A DNA stretch of 49,572 nt from Zetaproteobacteria bacterium CG_4_9_14_3_um_filter_54_145 (GTDB lineage Bacteria > Pseudomonadota > Zetaproteobacteria > Mariprofundales > Mariprofundaceae), in contig PFXI01000036.1 in NCBI GenBank assembly GCA_002791575.1, positions 1-49,572 of the forward strand, written 5' to 3'. The translations under genes were made by a program, and so were the position numbers. Positions 17,480-25,786 of this stretch are shown here, piece after piece. The notes under the pieces were generated by a model. That model was not told the origin of the DNA, ran no database searches, and saw only the letters and a list, made by a program, of their open reading frames with translations. Position 1 is the first letter of the stretch, and each line of letters begins with the position of its first letter.

Positions 17480-18805
17480 TTATGCTACGGCTGATTCTTT
17501 ACGCAGAATCAGCACATCTTCTTCTACGGCGTCCAGGCCGATAATGCGGCTGATCGCCGCCTGCAGGTTTCCCTCTGTTGTTTCATGCGTGAGCATGATG
17601 ATAGGCACATTATGGCTCTTGTGCCGCTCTTTTTGTGTCAACGCTTCCAGACTGATGCGATGGTCAGCCAGTATCGAGGTCACAGATGCAATCACACCCG
17701 GCTGATCATTGACCATCAGACGAATAAAATATTCGCACTCTGTATCAGCCATCGGCATGGTCGGCAGATCCTGTCGCGAGGATTCAACAAAGCCCATCGG
17801 TGGCGCCAGATGCGCGATGCCATCCGGGAAACCGCTGGCAATGTCCATGATATCGGCAACCACAGCCGATGCAGTTGGCCGCTCACCAGCACCGCGGCCA
17901 TAATACATGGTATGCTCGACATAGTTACCTGAAATCTGCACGGCATTATATGAGTCGGAGACCTGTGCCATCTGTGATGTCAGCGGTACCAGTGTCGGAT
18001 GCACGCGCATCTCTACAGCGTCGACAACACCGTCTACACCATGCGGCTTGGCGATACCGAGCAACTTGATACGATACCCCATCTCATGGGCCGCCTGAAT
18101 ATCACCGGCCTTAATACCGGTGATCCCTTCGGTAAATACCTCTTCAAACCTGATTTTCGAACCGAAGGCCATGGCCGCCAGAATAGAGAGTTTCTGGGCA
18201 GTATCGATACCTTCCACATCAAAGGCCGGATCGGCCTCGGCATAACCGAGTGCCTGCGCCTCTTTGAGCACATCGGCGTAATCGACACCCTCGTTCTCCA
18301 TCTTGGTCAGGATGAAGTTACAGGTGCCATTGAGGATACCGTATACCGACTCAATAGCGTTGGCGGCTAGCCCCTCGCGCAGTGCTTTCATGCACGGAAT
18401 ACCACCACCGACAGCCGCTTCAAATCCGATCTGCAAGCCATTGGCTGCAGCAAGCGGAAACAGCTGTTCACCATGCTTGGCAATCAGTGCCTTGTTGGCC
18501 GTAACCACATGCTTGCCACTCTCCAGCGCCTTGATGACAAAGCTGCATGCCGGTTCATAACCGCCGATAAGCTCCACCACCAGATCCACATCATCAGCCG
18601 ACACGATATCATTGGCATCATTGCTTAAACGCACACCGGAAAAATCCAGTCCACGATCACGATCCAGCTCCCGATCGGCTGCAGCGACCAGTCTGACCTG
18701 TTTACCAAGACGCCTGCTGATCAACGCCTGCTGCTCGATCAGAATGCGCGCCACACCGGTACCGATTGTGCCCAGTCCCAGTAGTCCTACTCTCAATTCA
18801 GTCAT
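17480..18805 (-). CDS. hom: Homoserine dehydrogenase
   Basis: Reduces aspartate semialdehyde to homoserine for threonine and methionine. I use the ATG at 18805 (protein [18 protein letters not shown]) because GGAG precedes it; this gives 441 residues, the normal length, four codons shorter than the longest frame. The N-terminal Rossmann motif is [10 protein letters not shown], followed by [46 protein letters not shown] and [19 protein letters not shown]-terminal ACT domain (residues ~350-435, [23 protein letters not shown]) suggests threonine feedback inhibition, as known for this family. Confidence 0.97.
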   Translation of the reverse strand: MTELRVGLLGLGTIGTGVARILIEQQALISRRLGKQVRLVAAADRELDRDRGLDFSGVRLSNDANDIVSADDVDLVVELIGGYEPACSFVIKALESGKHVVTANKALIAKHGEQLFPLAAANGLQIGFEAAVGGGIPCMKALREGLAANAIESVYGILNGTCNFILTKMENEGVDYADVLKEAQALGYAEADPAFDVEGIDTAQKLSILAAMAFGSKIRFEEVFTEGITGIKAGDIQAAHEMGYRIKLLGIAKPHGVDGVVDAVEMRVHPTLVPLTSQMAQVSDSYNAVQISGNYVEHTMYYGRGAGERPTASAVVADIMDIASGFPDGIAHLAPPMGFVESSRQDLPTMPMADTECEYFIRLMVNDQPGVIASVTSILADHRISLEALTQKERHKSHNVPIIMLTHETTEGNLQAAISRIIGLDAVEEDVLILRKESAVA

Positions 18806-18868
18806 TAAAAACTCCATTTATCAGCACGAAATAAGCAGCTCGACTTCGTGTTGTTGTGACCAATCCAA

Positions 18869-20053
18869 TCAGCCGCCGGCGCCGGCATGCAGGAACTGCC
18901 GCATACCGCGCAGCGCCTGGCGCGTGCGGTGCTCATTCTCTATCAGCGCGATGCGCACATAGTGGTCGCCATAGTCACCGAAGCCGATGCCCGGTGACAC
19001 CGCCACACCTGCTTCCGACAACATACGTTTGGTAAATTCAAGCGAGCCCATATGTTTAAACTCATCCGGAATTTCTGCCCAGACAAACATCGTAGCTTTC
19101 GGTTTTTCCGCCATCCAGCCCATCTTGTGCATGCCATCAATCAACACATCACGGCGTGCCTGATACATCTGGCGGATCTCTTCCACGCATTCCTGTGGGC
19201 CATTCATCGCAGCGCATGCAGCAATTTGCAGTGGCTGGAATGTACCGTAATCGAGATAAGACTTGATCTTGGCAAGCGCACCGACTATTTCACTGTTGCC
19301 GACCATAAAGCCCATACGCCAGCCCGGCATGTTATACGTTTTGGACAGTGAGTAAAATTCAACAGCCACATCCTTGGCGCCTGGCACCTGCAGGATGGAT
19401 GGACACTGGTAGCCATCAAAGGTGATCTCCGCATAGGCGATATCGGAAATCACAATCAGGTCATTTTCACGTGCGAAATCTACCAGTTTCACATAAAAAT
19501 CGAGATCCACAACCTGAGCTGTCGGATTTGACGGAAAATTCACGACGACAATCTTCGGTCTGGGCCATGAATCTTTCACTGCCTTCTGCAGGTCTTCAAA
19601 ATAATCCCTGCCCGGTCCCATCGGCACATGGCGGATATCGGCGCCGGCCAGAATGAAGCCATAGGGATGAATCGGATAGGCCGGATTGGGTGTGAGAATC
19701 AGATCACCCGGTGAGGTGATGGCCACAGCAAGATGCGCCAACCCCTCCTTTGAACCGATCGTTGCAATGGCTTCCGTTTCCGGATCCAGATCTACATCAA
19801 ACTTACGTTTGTACCATGCGCAAACAGCTTTTCTCAGGCCGGGTATGCCACGCGACACGGAGTAACGGTGGTTGCGGCCATCCTGAGCTGCCTCGCACAG
19901 TTTATCGACAATGTGTTGCGGCGTCGGCTGATCAGGATTACCCATGCCCAGGTCGATAATATCATGACCTTCATGACGCAGTTCCATCTTGAGTTTGTTG
20001 ACAACAGCAAACACGTATGGGGGAAGACGTTTAATTTTTTCAAATTCGCGCAT
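18869..20053 (-). CDS. alaC: Class I aminotransferase, AlaC type
   Basis: A 394-residue PLP aminotransferase. The PLP lysine is K238 in [34 protein letters not shown] and [12 protein letters not shown] are the other family motifs. The sequence from [20 protein letters not shown] onward matches the AlaC glutamate-pyruvate (alanine) transaminases, often placed directly before hom and thrC. Assignment as AlaC rather than LL-diaminopimelate aminotransferase rests on this context and overall similarity recalled from memory. The ATG at 20053 has no clear ribosome binding site. A strong promoter lies 85 nt upstream. Confidence 0.88.
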   Translation of the reverse strand: MREFEKIKRLPPYVFAVVNKLKMELRHEGHDIIDLGMGNPDQPTPQHIVDKLCEAAQDGRNHRYSVSRGIPGLRKAVCAWYKRKFDVDLDPETEAIATIGSKEGLAHLAVAITSPGDLILTPNPAYPIHPYGFILAGADIRHVPMGPGRDYFEDLQKAVKDSWPRPKIVVVNFPSNPTAQVVDLDFYVKLVDFARENDLIVISDIAYAEITFDGYQCPSILQVPGAKDVAVEFYSLSKTYNMPGWRMGFMVGNSEIVGALAKIKSYLDYGTFQPLQIAACAAMNGPQECVEEIRQMYQARRDVLIDGMHKMGWMAEKPKATMFVWAEIPDEFKHMGSLEFTKRMLSEAGVAVSPGIGFGDYGDHYVRIALIENEHRTRQALRGMRQFLHAGAGG

Positions 20054-20137
20054 AGTTTAAGACAATGCTCCCGGAAAGTGGCCAGCTTATTAAGGACAGG
20101 GTGCCATGAATATCAGCATCGCCCAAAAGAGCCGCTG

Positions 20138-20166
20138 AGTGTACGAACCCCCGTCATAACGGTCAA
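20138..20166 (-). promoter_or_regulatory. Sigma-70 promoter for alaC-hom-thrC
   Basis: On the minus strand TTGACC (20161-20166) and TACACT (20138-20143) are separated by exactly 17 nt. The predicted start point near 20131 leaves a leader of roughly 78 nt before alaC. No leader peptide or attenuator rich in Thr, Ile or Ala codons is seen. Confidence 0.65.
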
Positions 20167-20548
20167 CATTGGGTCAGTAGCAGCAGCATCAGATCCGGCA
20201 AAAGCATTCACCGGAAGATAGCGCGCAACTGCGCAGGAATAGCTCCACATACAGTATCCGGATCTCCATATGGCTTAGTTCCCTGCCCCACATGACAAAG
20301 CACTACTCACTCAAGCACAAAATAAGGTTCGTCGCGTTTTAGAGGGAATGATCCATTGCGCCGGACAAGGTAATCATGATCTGTTTTGTTAGCATATACA
20401 TTCACCTATTCTTTTCTGACCATTCACTGCTGCTGGTGACCTTCGATTTTGAACTTGCTGAATTGCCAGCCTGCTGGGGATGATCCAAGACTTGAAGCTA
20501 CAAACTCAAGCATGCATGGGGGCATTTCCCGCTAACCCGCGATGAATT
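20167..20548. other. Long intergenic region without a recognised gene
   Basis: About 380 bp lie between the alaC promoter and the petC terminator. No frame above 60 codons looks coding, and I could not fold a tRNA, SRP, 6S or tmRNA signature from it. It is unusually large for this compact region and could hide a small RNA. Confidence 0.4.
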
Positions 20549-20590
20549 AAAAAAAAGGCCCGCCGGTTTTCACCGACGGGCCTTTTTTTA
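20549..20590 (-). terminator. Rho-independent terminator after petC (may act both ways)
   Basis: A 10-bp stem (20557-20566 with 20573-20582) and 6-nt loop are flanked by A-run and T-run on the two sides. Read on the minus strand the only non-Watson-Crick pair is a G-U wobble, and seven T follow; on the plus strand that pair is a C-A mismatch. It therefore serves mainly petABC, whose last stop codon is 20 nt before it. Confidence 0.92.
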
Positions 20591-20608
20591 TTTCACTGTT
20601 GATCTAAC

Positions 20609-21304
20609 TCAGTGTTTTACATCTTTCCAGACTTCTACCTTCAGGCGCCACAGCACCAGTGTCAGCAGCAGCAGGAAACCAACCACCCAGCAACCGATGA
20701 CACGGCGCTCGTTCTGATGCGGATCGGCAATGAAGGCCAGAAATGCAGCGACATCCTCTGCCTGCTGTTCCAGCTCTTCTGTTTCCGATGCATCATGACC
20801 AAGCCATGACAATGGATCCGGCATAGCGATACGGTTACCCGGGAAGTATTCATTAAAATTACCATCGGTAACCTTACCGGAAGGATCATGCTCAAAACCG
20901 GTCAGCAGTGAGTAAACATAGTTTGCACCACCACGACGTGCATTGGTAATGATCGACAGATCAGGTGGAACCTTACCATAGGATACCTTCGCATCTTCAG
21001 GATTGAGATCGGAGATCATACCTGCAGCCAGCGGATGAGAACCGCGCAATTCATCCGCCTGTTCGCGGGTGATGCCGATCTCGGGATAATCAATCAGGCC
21101 CTTGTATGTAATATACTTGGCAGAGTGACAGCCCATGCAGACGTCGGTAAACACGGTCAGGCCGCGTTGAATCTGCGTCTGATCAGTGACATTAATCTCA
21201 GCGTGCTTGAGTGCGGGACCATGACCTTCGTTAGCCATAACCGCACCGGATGCGAGCAGAGAGACGGCGGCAGTAGTCGCCATTAGTATTTGTTTCAGCT
21301 TCAT
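20609..21304 (-). CDS. petC: Cytochrome c1 of the bc1 complex
   Basis: A 231-residue membrane-anchored cytochrome that carries electrons from the Rieske protein to soluble or membrane cytochromes c. It has a Sec signal peptide (KQILMATTAAVSLLASGAVMA), a covalent heme site CMGCH at residues 56-60, and the c1-type segments SHPLAAGMI, KVPPDLSII and ARRGGANYVYSLL. A C-terminal transmembrane anchor (VIGCWVVGFLLLLTLVLW) completes it. The start has GGGAG 7 nt upstream. It is the last gene of petABC, 12 nt after petB, and is followed by a strong terminator. Confidence 0.96.
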   Translation of the reverse strand: MKLKQILMATTAAVSLLASGAVMANEGHGPALKHAEINVTDQTQIQRGLTVFTDVCMGCHSAKYITYKGLIDYPEIGITREQADELRGSHPLAAGMISDLNPEDAKVSYGKVPPDLSIITNARRGGANYVYSLLTGFEHDPSGKVTDGNFNEYFPGNRIAMPDPLSWLGHDASETEELEQQAEDVAAFLAFIADPHQNERRVIGCWVVGFLLLLTLVLWRLKVEVWKDVKH

Positions 21305-21316
21305 TCGTCTTCTCCC

Positions 21317-22534
21317 TTAAATGTGGTCAGGCACTGGCTTGGTCTTTTCGAATTTCGGCAAGATCAAGAGTGCGAAGAAGAACAGGAAGTAGTAGGCCGT
21401 AGCAATCTGACCAACCAGCTTCAGTGTAGGTGTAGGTGCGGAATGACCGCAGTAGCCCAACACAATGACACAAACGAAGAACAACAATACCATCTGTTTG
21501 AAGACCGGACGATAACGGGCCGAACGGACCTTGCTGCGATCCAGGAACGGCAGCAGGAACAGAATCGCCAGCGATCCACCCATCATCAACACACCCAGCA
21601 ACTTGCTCTCGAACGAACGCAGGATGGTGTACCATGGCGTCAGGTACCATACAGGGGCAATATGCGGCGGCGTCTGCAGGTTATTTGCCGGCACGTAGTT
21701 ATCGACTTCGATAAAATAACCACCCATCTGCGGGTTGAAGAAGATCACATAGCAGTAAATGGTCAGGAAGATACCAACGCCGAATGCATCCTTGACGGTG
21801 TAATATGGATGGAAGTTGATCTTCTGATCATCACCATGCACATCAATACCTTCAGGATTGTTGGAGTGAACGACATGCAGTGCATGTACATGGCCACCAA
21901 CAATTGCCACCAACAGCAGCGGGAACAGGTAATGCAGTGAGAAGAAGCGGTTCAGCGTCGGATCACCGACGGCAAAGCCACCACGCAGCAGCTGCTGCAG
22001 ATACTCACCCAGTACCGGCAAGGCGCCGAACAGGTTGGTAATTACGGTTGCGCCCCAGAAAGACATCTGGCCCCACGGCAGCAGATAACCGAAGAACGCC
22101 GCACCCTGCATAATCAGCAGAATGACAACGCCGATAATCCACAGCAGCTCACGTGGTCCCTTGTAGGAACCGTAGTAAAGGCCGCGACCGATATGCATGT
22201 AGACCACAACGAAGAAGGCGGATGCGCCCACTGCATGCATATAGCGGATCAGCCAACCGAAGTTCACATCTCGCATAATGCGCTCAACCGAATCAAAAGC
22301 GACGGTATAGCCGCCCATGGTCAGTGCCGCAGAAGGCTTGTAATACATGGCCAAAAAGATACCGGTAAGTATCTGCAGAACCAGCACTAACAGTGCCAGC
22401 GAACCGAAGTTCCACATATAATTCAGGTTTTTAGGAACCGGATATTCAGTCAGCTGTGACTTGATTATAGCTTCGGCGCCAGTACGTTCGTCTACCCAGG
22501 CGAATAGACGTGTTTTCATCATTTTCTCTAACAC
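21317..22534 (-). CDS. petB: Cytochrome b of the bc1 complex
   Basis: A 405-residue, eight-helix integral membrane subunit that holds the two b hemes and the Qo and Qi quinone sites. Conserved regions are [32 protein letters not shown] and [21 protein letters not shown], with the paired histidines for hemes bL and bH. The Qo motif is PVWY, the form I recall as usual in beta- and gammaproteobacteria, rather than PEWY. The start is GTG at 22534, chosen because GGGGAGG sits 5 nt before it; ATG codons four residues in are too far from that site. It lies between petA and petC. Confidence 0.96.
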   Translation of the reverse strand: MLEKMMKTRLFAWVDERTGAEAIIKSQLTEYPVPKNLNYMWNFGSLALLVLVLQILTGIFLAMYYKPSAALTMGGYTVAFDSVERIMRDVNFGWLIRYMHAVGASAFFVVVYMHIGRGLYYGSYKGPRELLWIIGVVILLIMQGAAFFGYLLPWGQMSFWGATVITNLFGALPVLGEYLQQLLRGGFAVGDPTLNRFFSLHYLFPLLLVAIVGGHVHALHVVHSNNPEGIDVHGDDQKINFHPYYTVKDAFGVGIFLTIYCYVIFFNPQMGGYFIEVDNYVPANNLQTPPHIAPVWYLTPWYTILRSFESKLLGVLMMGGSLAILFLLPFLDRSKVRSARYRPVFKQMVLLFFVCVIVLGYCGHSAPTPTLKLVGQIATAYYFLFFFALLILPKFEKTKPVPDHI

Positions 22535-22551
22535 TGTTTCCTCCCCGGGAA

Positions 22552-23148
22552 TTAACCGATAACCACTTGGGTTTCGGTTTTATATGTATATGGCATCAGA
22601 TGCAGATTATCTGGAGCTGGTGAGCCGTTGATCACTCGCGCTGAAATATCATACAGCGAACCATGGCATGGGCAATGCCAGCCACCCGGCCAGTTCTCCG
22701 GTACGGATTCGCCCCACTCTTTACGACCAGCAGTCGGCTTGAACAGCGGAATACAACCCAGATGCGTACAGCTGGCTACAACAATAAGATATTCCGGTTT
22801 GATAGAGCGATATTTGAGATTCTCAGGCGTAATCCAATCGGCCCGAACTGCCTCAATGTGTGTTGAGTTCTTGTCCTTGAGCATTTCATCGTGCCCGTCG
22901 ACCTGCTTAAGATATTCCTCGGTACGATTGACGATAAATACCGGCTTACCCTGCCACTGGATTACTACCAGCTGGCCGGCTTCTACCGTCGCAACATCGA
23001 ACTCGGTTTTGGCTGCCGCCAGCGTATCCGCTGCCGGGAACATACTTCCGATAAACGGAACCACTGTCGCACCTGCCGCTACTGCCCCCATGCCGCCTGC
23101 CGCGACATAGAGAAAATTGCGACGAGACTGATCAGCTTGATCTGTCAT
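22552..23148 (-). CDS. petA: Rieske iron-sulfur subunit of the bc1 complex
   Basis: A 198-residue protein. A Tat-type N terminus ([12 protein letters not shown]) doubles as membrane anchor, as is known for Rieske proteins. The [2Fe-2S] ligands are C127 and H129 in CTHLGC, and C159 and H162 in CPCHGS; C132 and C161 would form the stabilising disulfide. It passes electrons from ubiquinol at the Qo site to cytochrome c1. The ribosome binding site is GGAGGAG. It is the first gene of petABC, preceded by an inverted repeat at 23188-23211. Confidence 0.97.
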   Translation of the reverse strand: MTDQADQSRRNFLYVAAGGMGAVAAGATVVPFIGSMFPAADTLAAAKTEFDVATVEAGQLVVIQWQGKPVFIVNRTEEYLKQVDGHDEMLKDKNSTHIEAVRADWITPENLKYRSIKPEYLIVVASCTHLGCIPLFKPTAGRKEWGESVPENWPGGWHCPCHGSLYDISARVINGSPAPDNLHLMPYTYKTETQVVIG

Positions 23149-23187
23149 GACTTCTCCTCCCTGATTTTTAACCTACAAGTGGCGACA

Positions 23188-23211
23188 ACTAGCAGCAGCA
23201 ACGCTGCTAGT
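23188..23211 (-). repeat. Perfect 9-bp hairpin between rpe and petA
   Basis: ACTAGCAGC and GCTGCTAGT flank a 6-nt loop. There is no T-run on the minus strand, so it is not a classic terminator. On the minus strand the sequence also begins with TTGACT, which could act as a -35 box with TAGTTG 17 nt further as a poor -10. It might be a processing site, an mRNA stabiliser or a protein-binding site. Confidence 0.55.
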
Positions 23212-23236
23212 CAAACGCCATGTACCCCTATTAAAA

Positions 23237-23905
23237 CTAGGCGTTTGTGCCCAGTGTCCGCAATTCTGCTATTGCCGCAGCATAATCCGGCGTGTTATAA
23301 ACTGCAGAACCGGCTACGATGGCATCGGCGCCTGCCCCAACCACCTCTGCAACTGTTTTGACATTCACACCGCCATCGACTTCCAGCCAGGCATCACAAC
23401 CGGCATCGTCCAGCATCTTGCGCGCTTCACGAATCTTCGGTGTCACAGCATGGATATAGGACTGTCCGCCGTAACCCGGATTCACACTCATCAGCAGCAC
23501 CAGATCAACGCAGTGCAGTACATGTTTGATGGTAGATACCGGTGTAGCAGGATTCAAACTCACGCCGGCTTTCTTGCCCAGCGAACGAATCAACTGCAAT
23601 GTACGCTCCAGATGGGTACAAGCCTCCTGATGCACGGTAATGATATCGGCACCGGCATTGGCAAAAAACTCAACCTGAGTATCCGGATGATTAACCATCA
23701 GATGCACATCAATGATTTTGTCTGTATGGCCGCGAATCGCCTTGCATACATTGTCACCAATAGTGATTGGCGGCACAAATGAGCCATCCATCACGTCAAA
23801 GTGAATCCAGTCACATCCTCCTTCATCAATCGCTCGAATTTCTTCGCCCAGAATCGCAAAGTCCGCCGACAGAATCGATGGTGCAATGACAAGATCTTTC
23901 TTCAT
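23237..23905 (-). CDS. rpe: Ribulose-phosphate 3-epimerase
   Basis: Interconverts ribulose 5-phosphate and xylulose 5-phosphate (pentose phosphate pathway or Calvin cycle). The 222-residue TIM barrel has all the family motifs: APSILSADFA at the start, HFDVMDGSFVPPITIG with the metal-binding His and catalytic Asp, VHLMVNHPD, VLLMSVNPGYGGQ and LEVDGGVN with the second Asp. AAGGGG precedes the ATG. It lies between the DUF1573-cytochrome lipoprotein gene (47 nt upstream) and petA (88 nt downstream). In an autotroph it could serve carbon fixation, but no other Calvin-cycle gene is in the window. Confidence 0.97.
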   Translation of the reverse strand: MKKDLVIAPSILSADFAILGEEIRAIDEGGCDWIHFDVMDGSFVPPITIGDNVCKAIRGHTDKIIDVHLMVNHPDTQVEFFANAGADIITVHQEACTHLERTLQLIRSLGKKAGVSLNPATPVSTIKHVLHCVDLVLLMSVNPGYGGQSYIHAVTPKIREARKMLDDAGCDAWLEVDGGVNVKTVAEVVGAGADAIVAGSAVYNTPDYAAAIAELRTLGTNA

Positions 23906-23952
23906 GTGTGATACCCCTTTTTATTTGGTTCGGATTTATAACGTCAAATGAC

Positions 23953-24702
23953 TCATTCGTCCAGTGTGGATAACCATTGGCTCAGTGCAGCAACCTGATC
24001 AGGAGTCAGCGGTCCGCCCTGCTCACGGGCAAAACCGGGCATATGCTGGCTGCCTGTGCCGGCTGAAATCAACCCGGCCAACAGGCTTGAGTTCTTGTGC
24101 CCGGTAAGTTTTGGCGCATAGGCACCCTGCCCCTTTTCACCATGACACATGACACAAACAGCACGATAAATCGCCGGCCCCGTCTGCTTGCCGGCGGCCG
24201 GCGCAAAGTGACATGAGCCGCATTGACCGTCGAAAATAGTGCGACTGGTTGTCGCCATATGCGGGTTCGCTTTCACATCCAGACTTAGCCATGCCCGACT
24301 GCGGCGCCCCTGGCCATCCGTCAACTCCACCCACTTGCGCACATCATCCTGCTTGGCGAAGGTATCGACGGTAATTTTCACCTGCGTAAAGCCACCCGGC
24401 ATCAGCAGATTCTGTGCAGGCTCGGCAACCGAGCATCCGCATGAAGTGGTGACAGAAACAATATTCTCCATCTGCTCACCGGCATTGCGGACGCGCAGAA
24501 ATGCCACCGCCTTATCGCCCTCCAGAACAGGGGCCATAGTCACATGATCCGGCTCGAAAACAAGCTTTGATTGCAGATAGTTAGGATGCTCTTCCTGACC
24601 AGAAAGATTAGCCTTTTGTGGCGTCGTCACAGACTCACCGACCTGCACACATGCGACAAGAAGCAGCAGCAATGTGACGGCAATCAATCGCATGTAAGCC
24701 AT
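23953..24702 (-). CDS. Lipoprotein with DUF1573 domain fused to diheme cytochrome c
   Basis: A 249-residue protein. The signal peptide ends in a lipobox (LVAC, lipidated C18), so it should be membrane-anchored and face the periplasm. Residues ~45-145 form a DUF1573 immunoglobulin-like domain with the typical TTSCGCS. Two heme c sites follow only 17 residues apart, CGSCH (161-165) and CVMCH (183-187), with a likely Met ligand in the MPGF motif (M221). The tail LTPDQVAALSQWL is normal for cytochrome c. The ATG at 24702 has GGAGGT 9 nt upstream and overlaps sdhE by 19 nt. Its place between sdh and pet genes suggests a respiratory role, such as electron transfer with the bc1 complex. The exact function is unknown. 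Confidence 0.82.
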   Translation of the reverse strand: MAYMRLIAVTLLLLLVACVQVGESVTTPQKANLSGQEEHPNYLQSKLVFEPDHVTMAPVLEGDKAVAFLRVRNAGEQMENIVSVTTSCGCSVAEPAQNLLMPGGFTQVKITVDTFAKQDDVRKWVELTDGQGRRSRAWLSLDVKANPHMATTSRTIFDGQCGSCHFAPAAGKQTGPAIYRAVCVMCHGEKGQGAYAPKLTGHKNSSLLAGLISAGTGSQHMPGFAREQGGPLTPDQVAALSQWLSTLDE

Positions 24703-24914
24703 GGCCTCAACACCTCCGGTAGCGGTGACTCGCCATGCATCATCGCCTGCAGATCCGGCGGCTCACAGGCCAGCAGCGACTCAATGGCATCCACCACGCC
24801 GGCACGATCCATATCGGCATCGAGCAGGCCCGCCAACCATGCGTCCAGCTCCAGCATACCCTGCCTGTTCAAACGATAACGTAGTCGGCGAATTGCCAGT
24901 TCAGATTCCTGCAT
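24684..24914 (-). CDS. sdhE: Succinate dehydrogenase flavinylation factor SdhE
   Basis: A 76-residue helical protein of the SdhE/YgfY family, which promotes covalent attachment of FAD to SdhA. The family core RLRYRLNRQGMLELDAWL and the later LLACEPPDLQAMMHG are present. The usual RGxxE motif reads QGxxE here (Q18, G19, E22): the arginine directly before the glycine is Gln, although R17 sits just ahead. Its position 161 nt after sdhB on the same strand, separated by a hairpin repeat, fits the assignment. The gene overlaps the following lipoprotein gene by 19 nt. Confidence 0.85.
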   Translation of the reverse strand: MQESELAIRRLRYRLNRQGMLELDAWLAGLLDADMDRAGVVDAIESLLACEPPDLQAMMHGESPLPEVLRPWLTCD

Positions 24915-24975
24915 GTCCCAAACCTATGACCCCTTTCTGCCGATGACAAACCCGAGCCCACCTGCTTCCGTCACT

Positions 24976-25058
24976 ACGAAGGACAGAGAGAGCACGAAGA
25001 GGAGAACGGGATAGTAAGAAAGTAACGGTTTCTCGGTCGTCTCCTCTGTGTCCTTCGT
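24976..25058. repeat. Long imperfect inverted repeat between sdhB and sdhE
   Basis: Outer arms ACGAAGGACA (24976-24985) and TGTCCTTCGT (25049-25058) are perfect complements. Inner arms AGAGGAGA (24998-25005) and TCTCCTCT (25040-25047) pair again, with a 34-nt centre. Similar CACGAAGGACACAGAG-type sequences are known to me as dispersed intergenic repeats in several proteobacteria. It could cap the sdhCDAB transcript or stabilise it. Confidence 0.6.
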
Positions 25059-25075
25059 GGCAAACAATTATCTTT

Positions 25076-25786
25076 TCAGGACTTTCTGGCGAGTATCTTG
25101 CGTTTTATATTATCGATAGCAGCTGTCGGATTCAGCTCTTTCGGACAGGCTTCCATGCAGTTCATGATCTGGTGACAGCGGTAGAGGCGGAATGCATCCT
25201 CCAGTTGATCCAGACGATCACCCATCGCTTCATCACGTGAGTCGACAATCCAGCGGTTTGCCTGCAACAGGGTAGCCGGCCCCAGAAAGCGGTCGCCGTT
25301 CCACCACCATGACGGGCAGGCGGTTGTACAACAGCCACACAGGATACACTCATACTGACCATCCAGCTCAGCGCGCTGCGCCGGCGACTGTAGTCGCTCA
25401 TGTTCCGGCATCGGCGTAACGGCTTGCAGCCACGGCTGTATCTGGCGGTACTGATCAAAGAAGTGATCCATATCCACCACCAGATCGCGTATCACCTCCA
25501 TACTCGGCAACGGTCGTACATGGATGGGCTGTTTCAGACCGGCAATCGGTGTAATGCAGGCAAGACCATTGATACCATTGATATTCAGGCCGTCGGAGCC
25601 ACACACACCCTCACCGCAGGAGCGGCGATAGGTCAGTGTCCCATCCAGTTGCCATTTGATATAATTAAGCGCATCCAGCAGCTTCATACCGGGACCGGAT
25701 ACCGGCACTTCATAGGCCTGCATAAATGGTTTGCCGCCCTTTTCCGGGTCATAGCGGAAAACGGAGAGTTGAATCATCTCAGCCAT
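25076..25786 (-). CDS. sdhB: Succinate dehydrogenase iron-sulfur subunit
   Basis: The 236-residue electron-transfer subunit of complex II. The [2Fe-2S] region is SCGEGVCGSDGLNINGINGLAC; the Asp in CGSD is also found in the E. coli protein. The [4Fe-4S] ligands are in CILCGCCTTACPS, and the [3Fe-4S] ligands in the later CHQIMNCMEACPKELNP. The start codon overlaps the sdhA stop (TGATG). It closes the sdhCDAB operon, with a hairpin repeat downstream. Confidence 0.98.
   Translation of the reverse strand: MAEMIQLSVFRYDPEKGGKPFMQAYEVPVSGPGMKLLDALNYIKWQLDGTLTYRRSCGEGVCGSDGLNINGINGLACITPIAGLKQPIHVRPLPSMEVIRDLVVDMDHFFDQYRQIQPWLQAVTPMPEHERLQSPAQRAELDGQYECILCGCCTTACPSWWWNGDRFLGPATLLQANRWIVDSRDEAMGDRLDQLEDAFRLYRCHQIMNCMEACPKELNPTAAIDNIKRKILARKS

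Noticed and set aside
21640-21651. PVWY in cytochrome b as a damaged Qo motif
   Set aside because: PVWY is, as I recall, the usual variant in beta- and gammaproteobacterial cytochrome b, so it is not a defect.
25588-25620. Missing Cys in the [2Fe-2S] motif of SdhB (CGSD)
   Set aside because: The same Asp occurs in E. coli SdhB, so this is normal.
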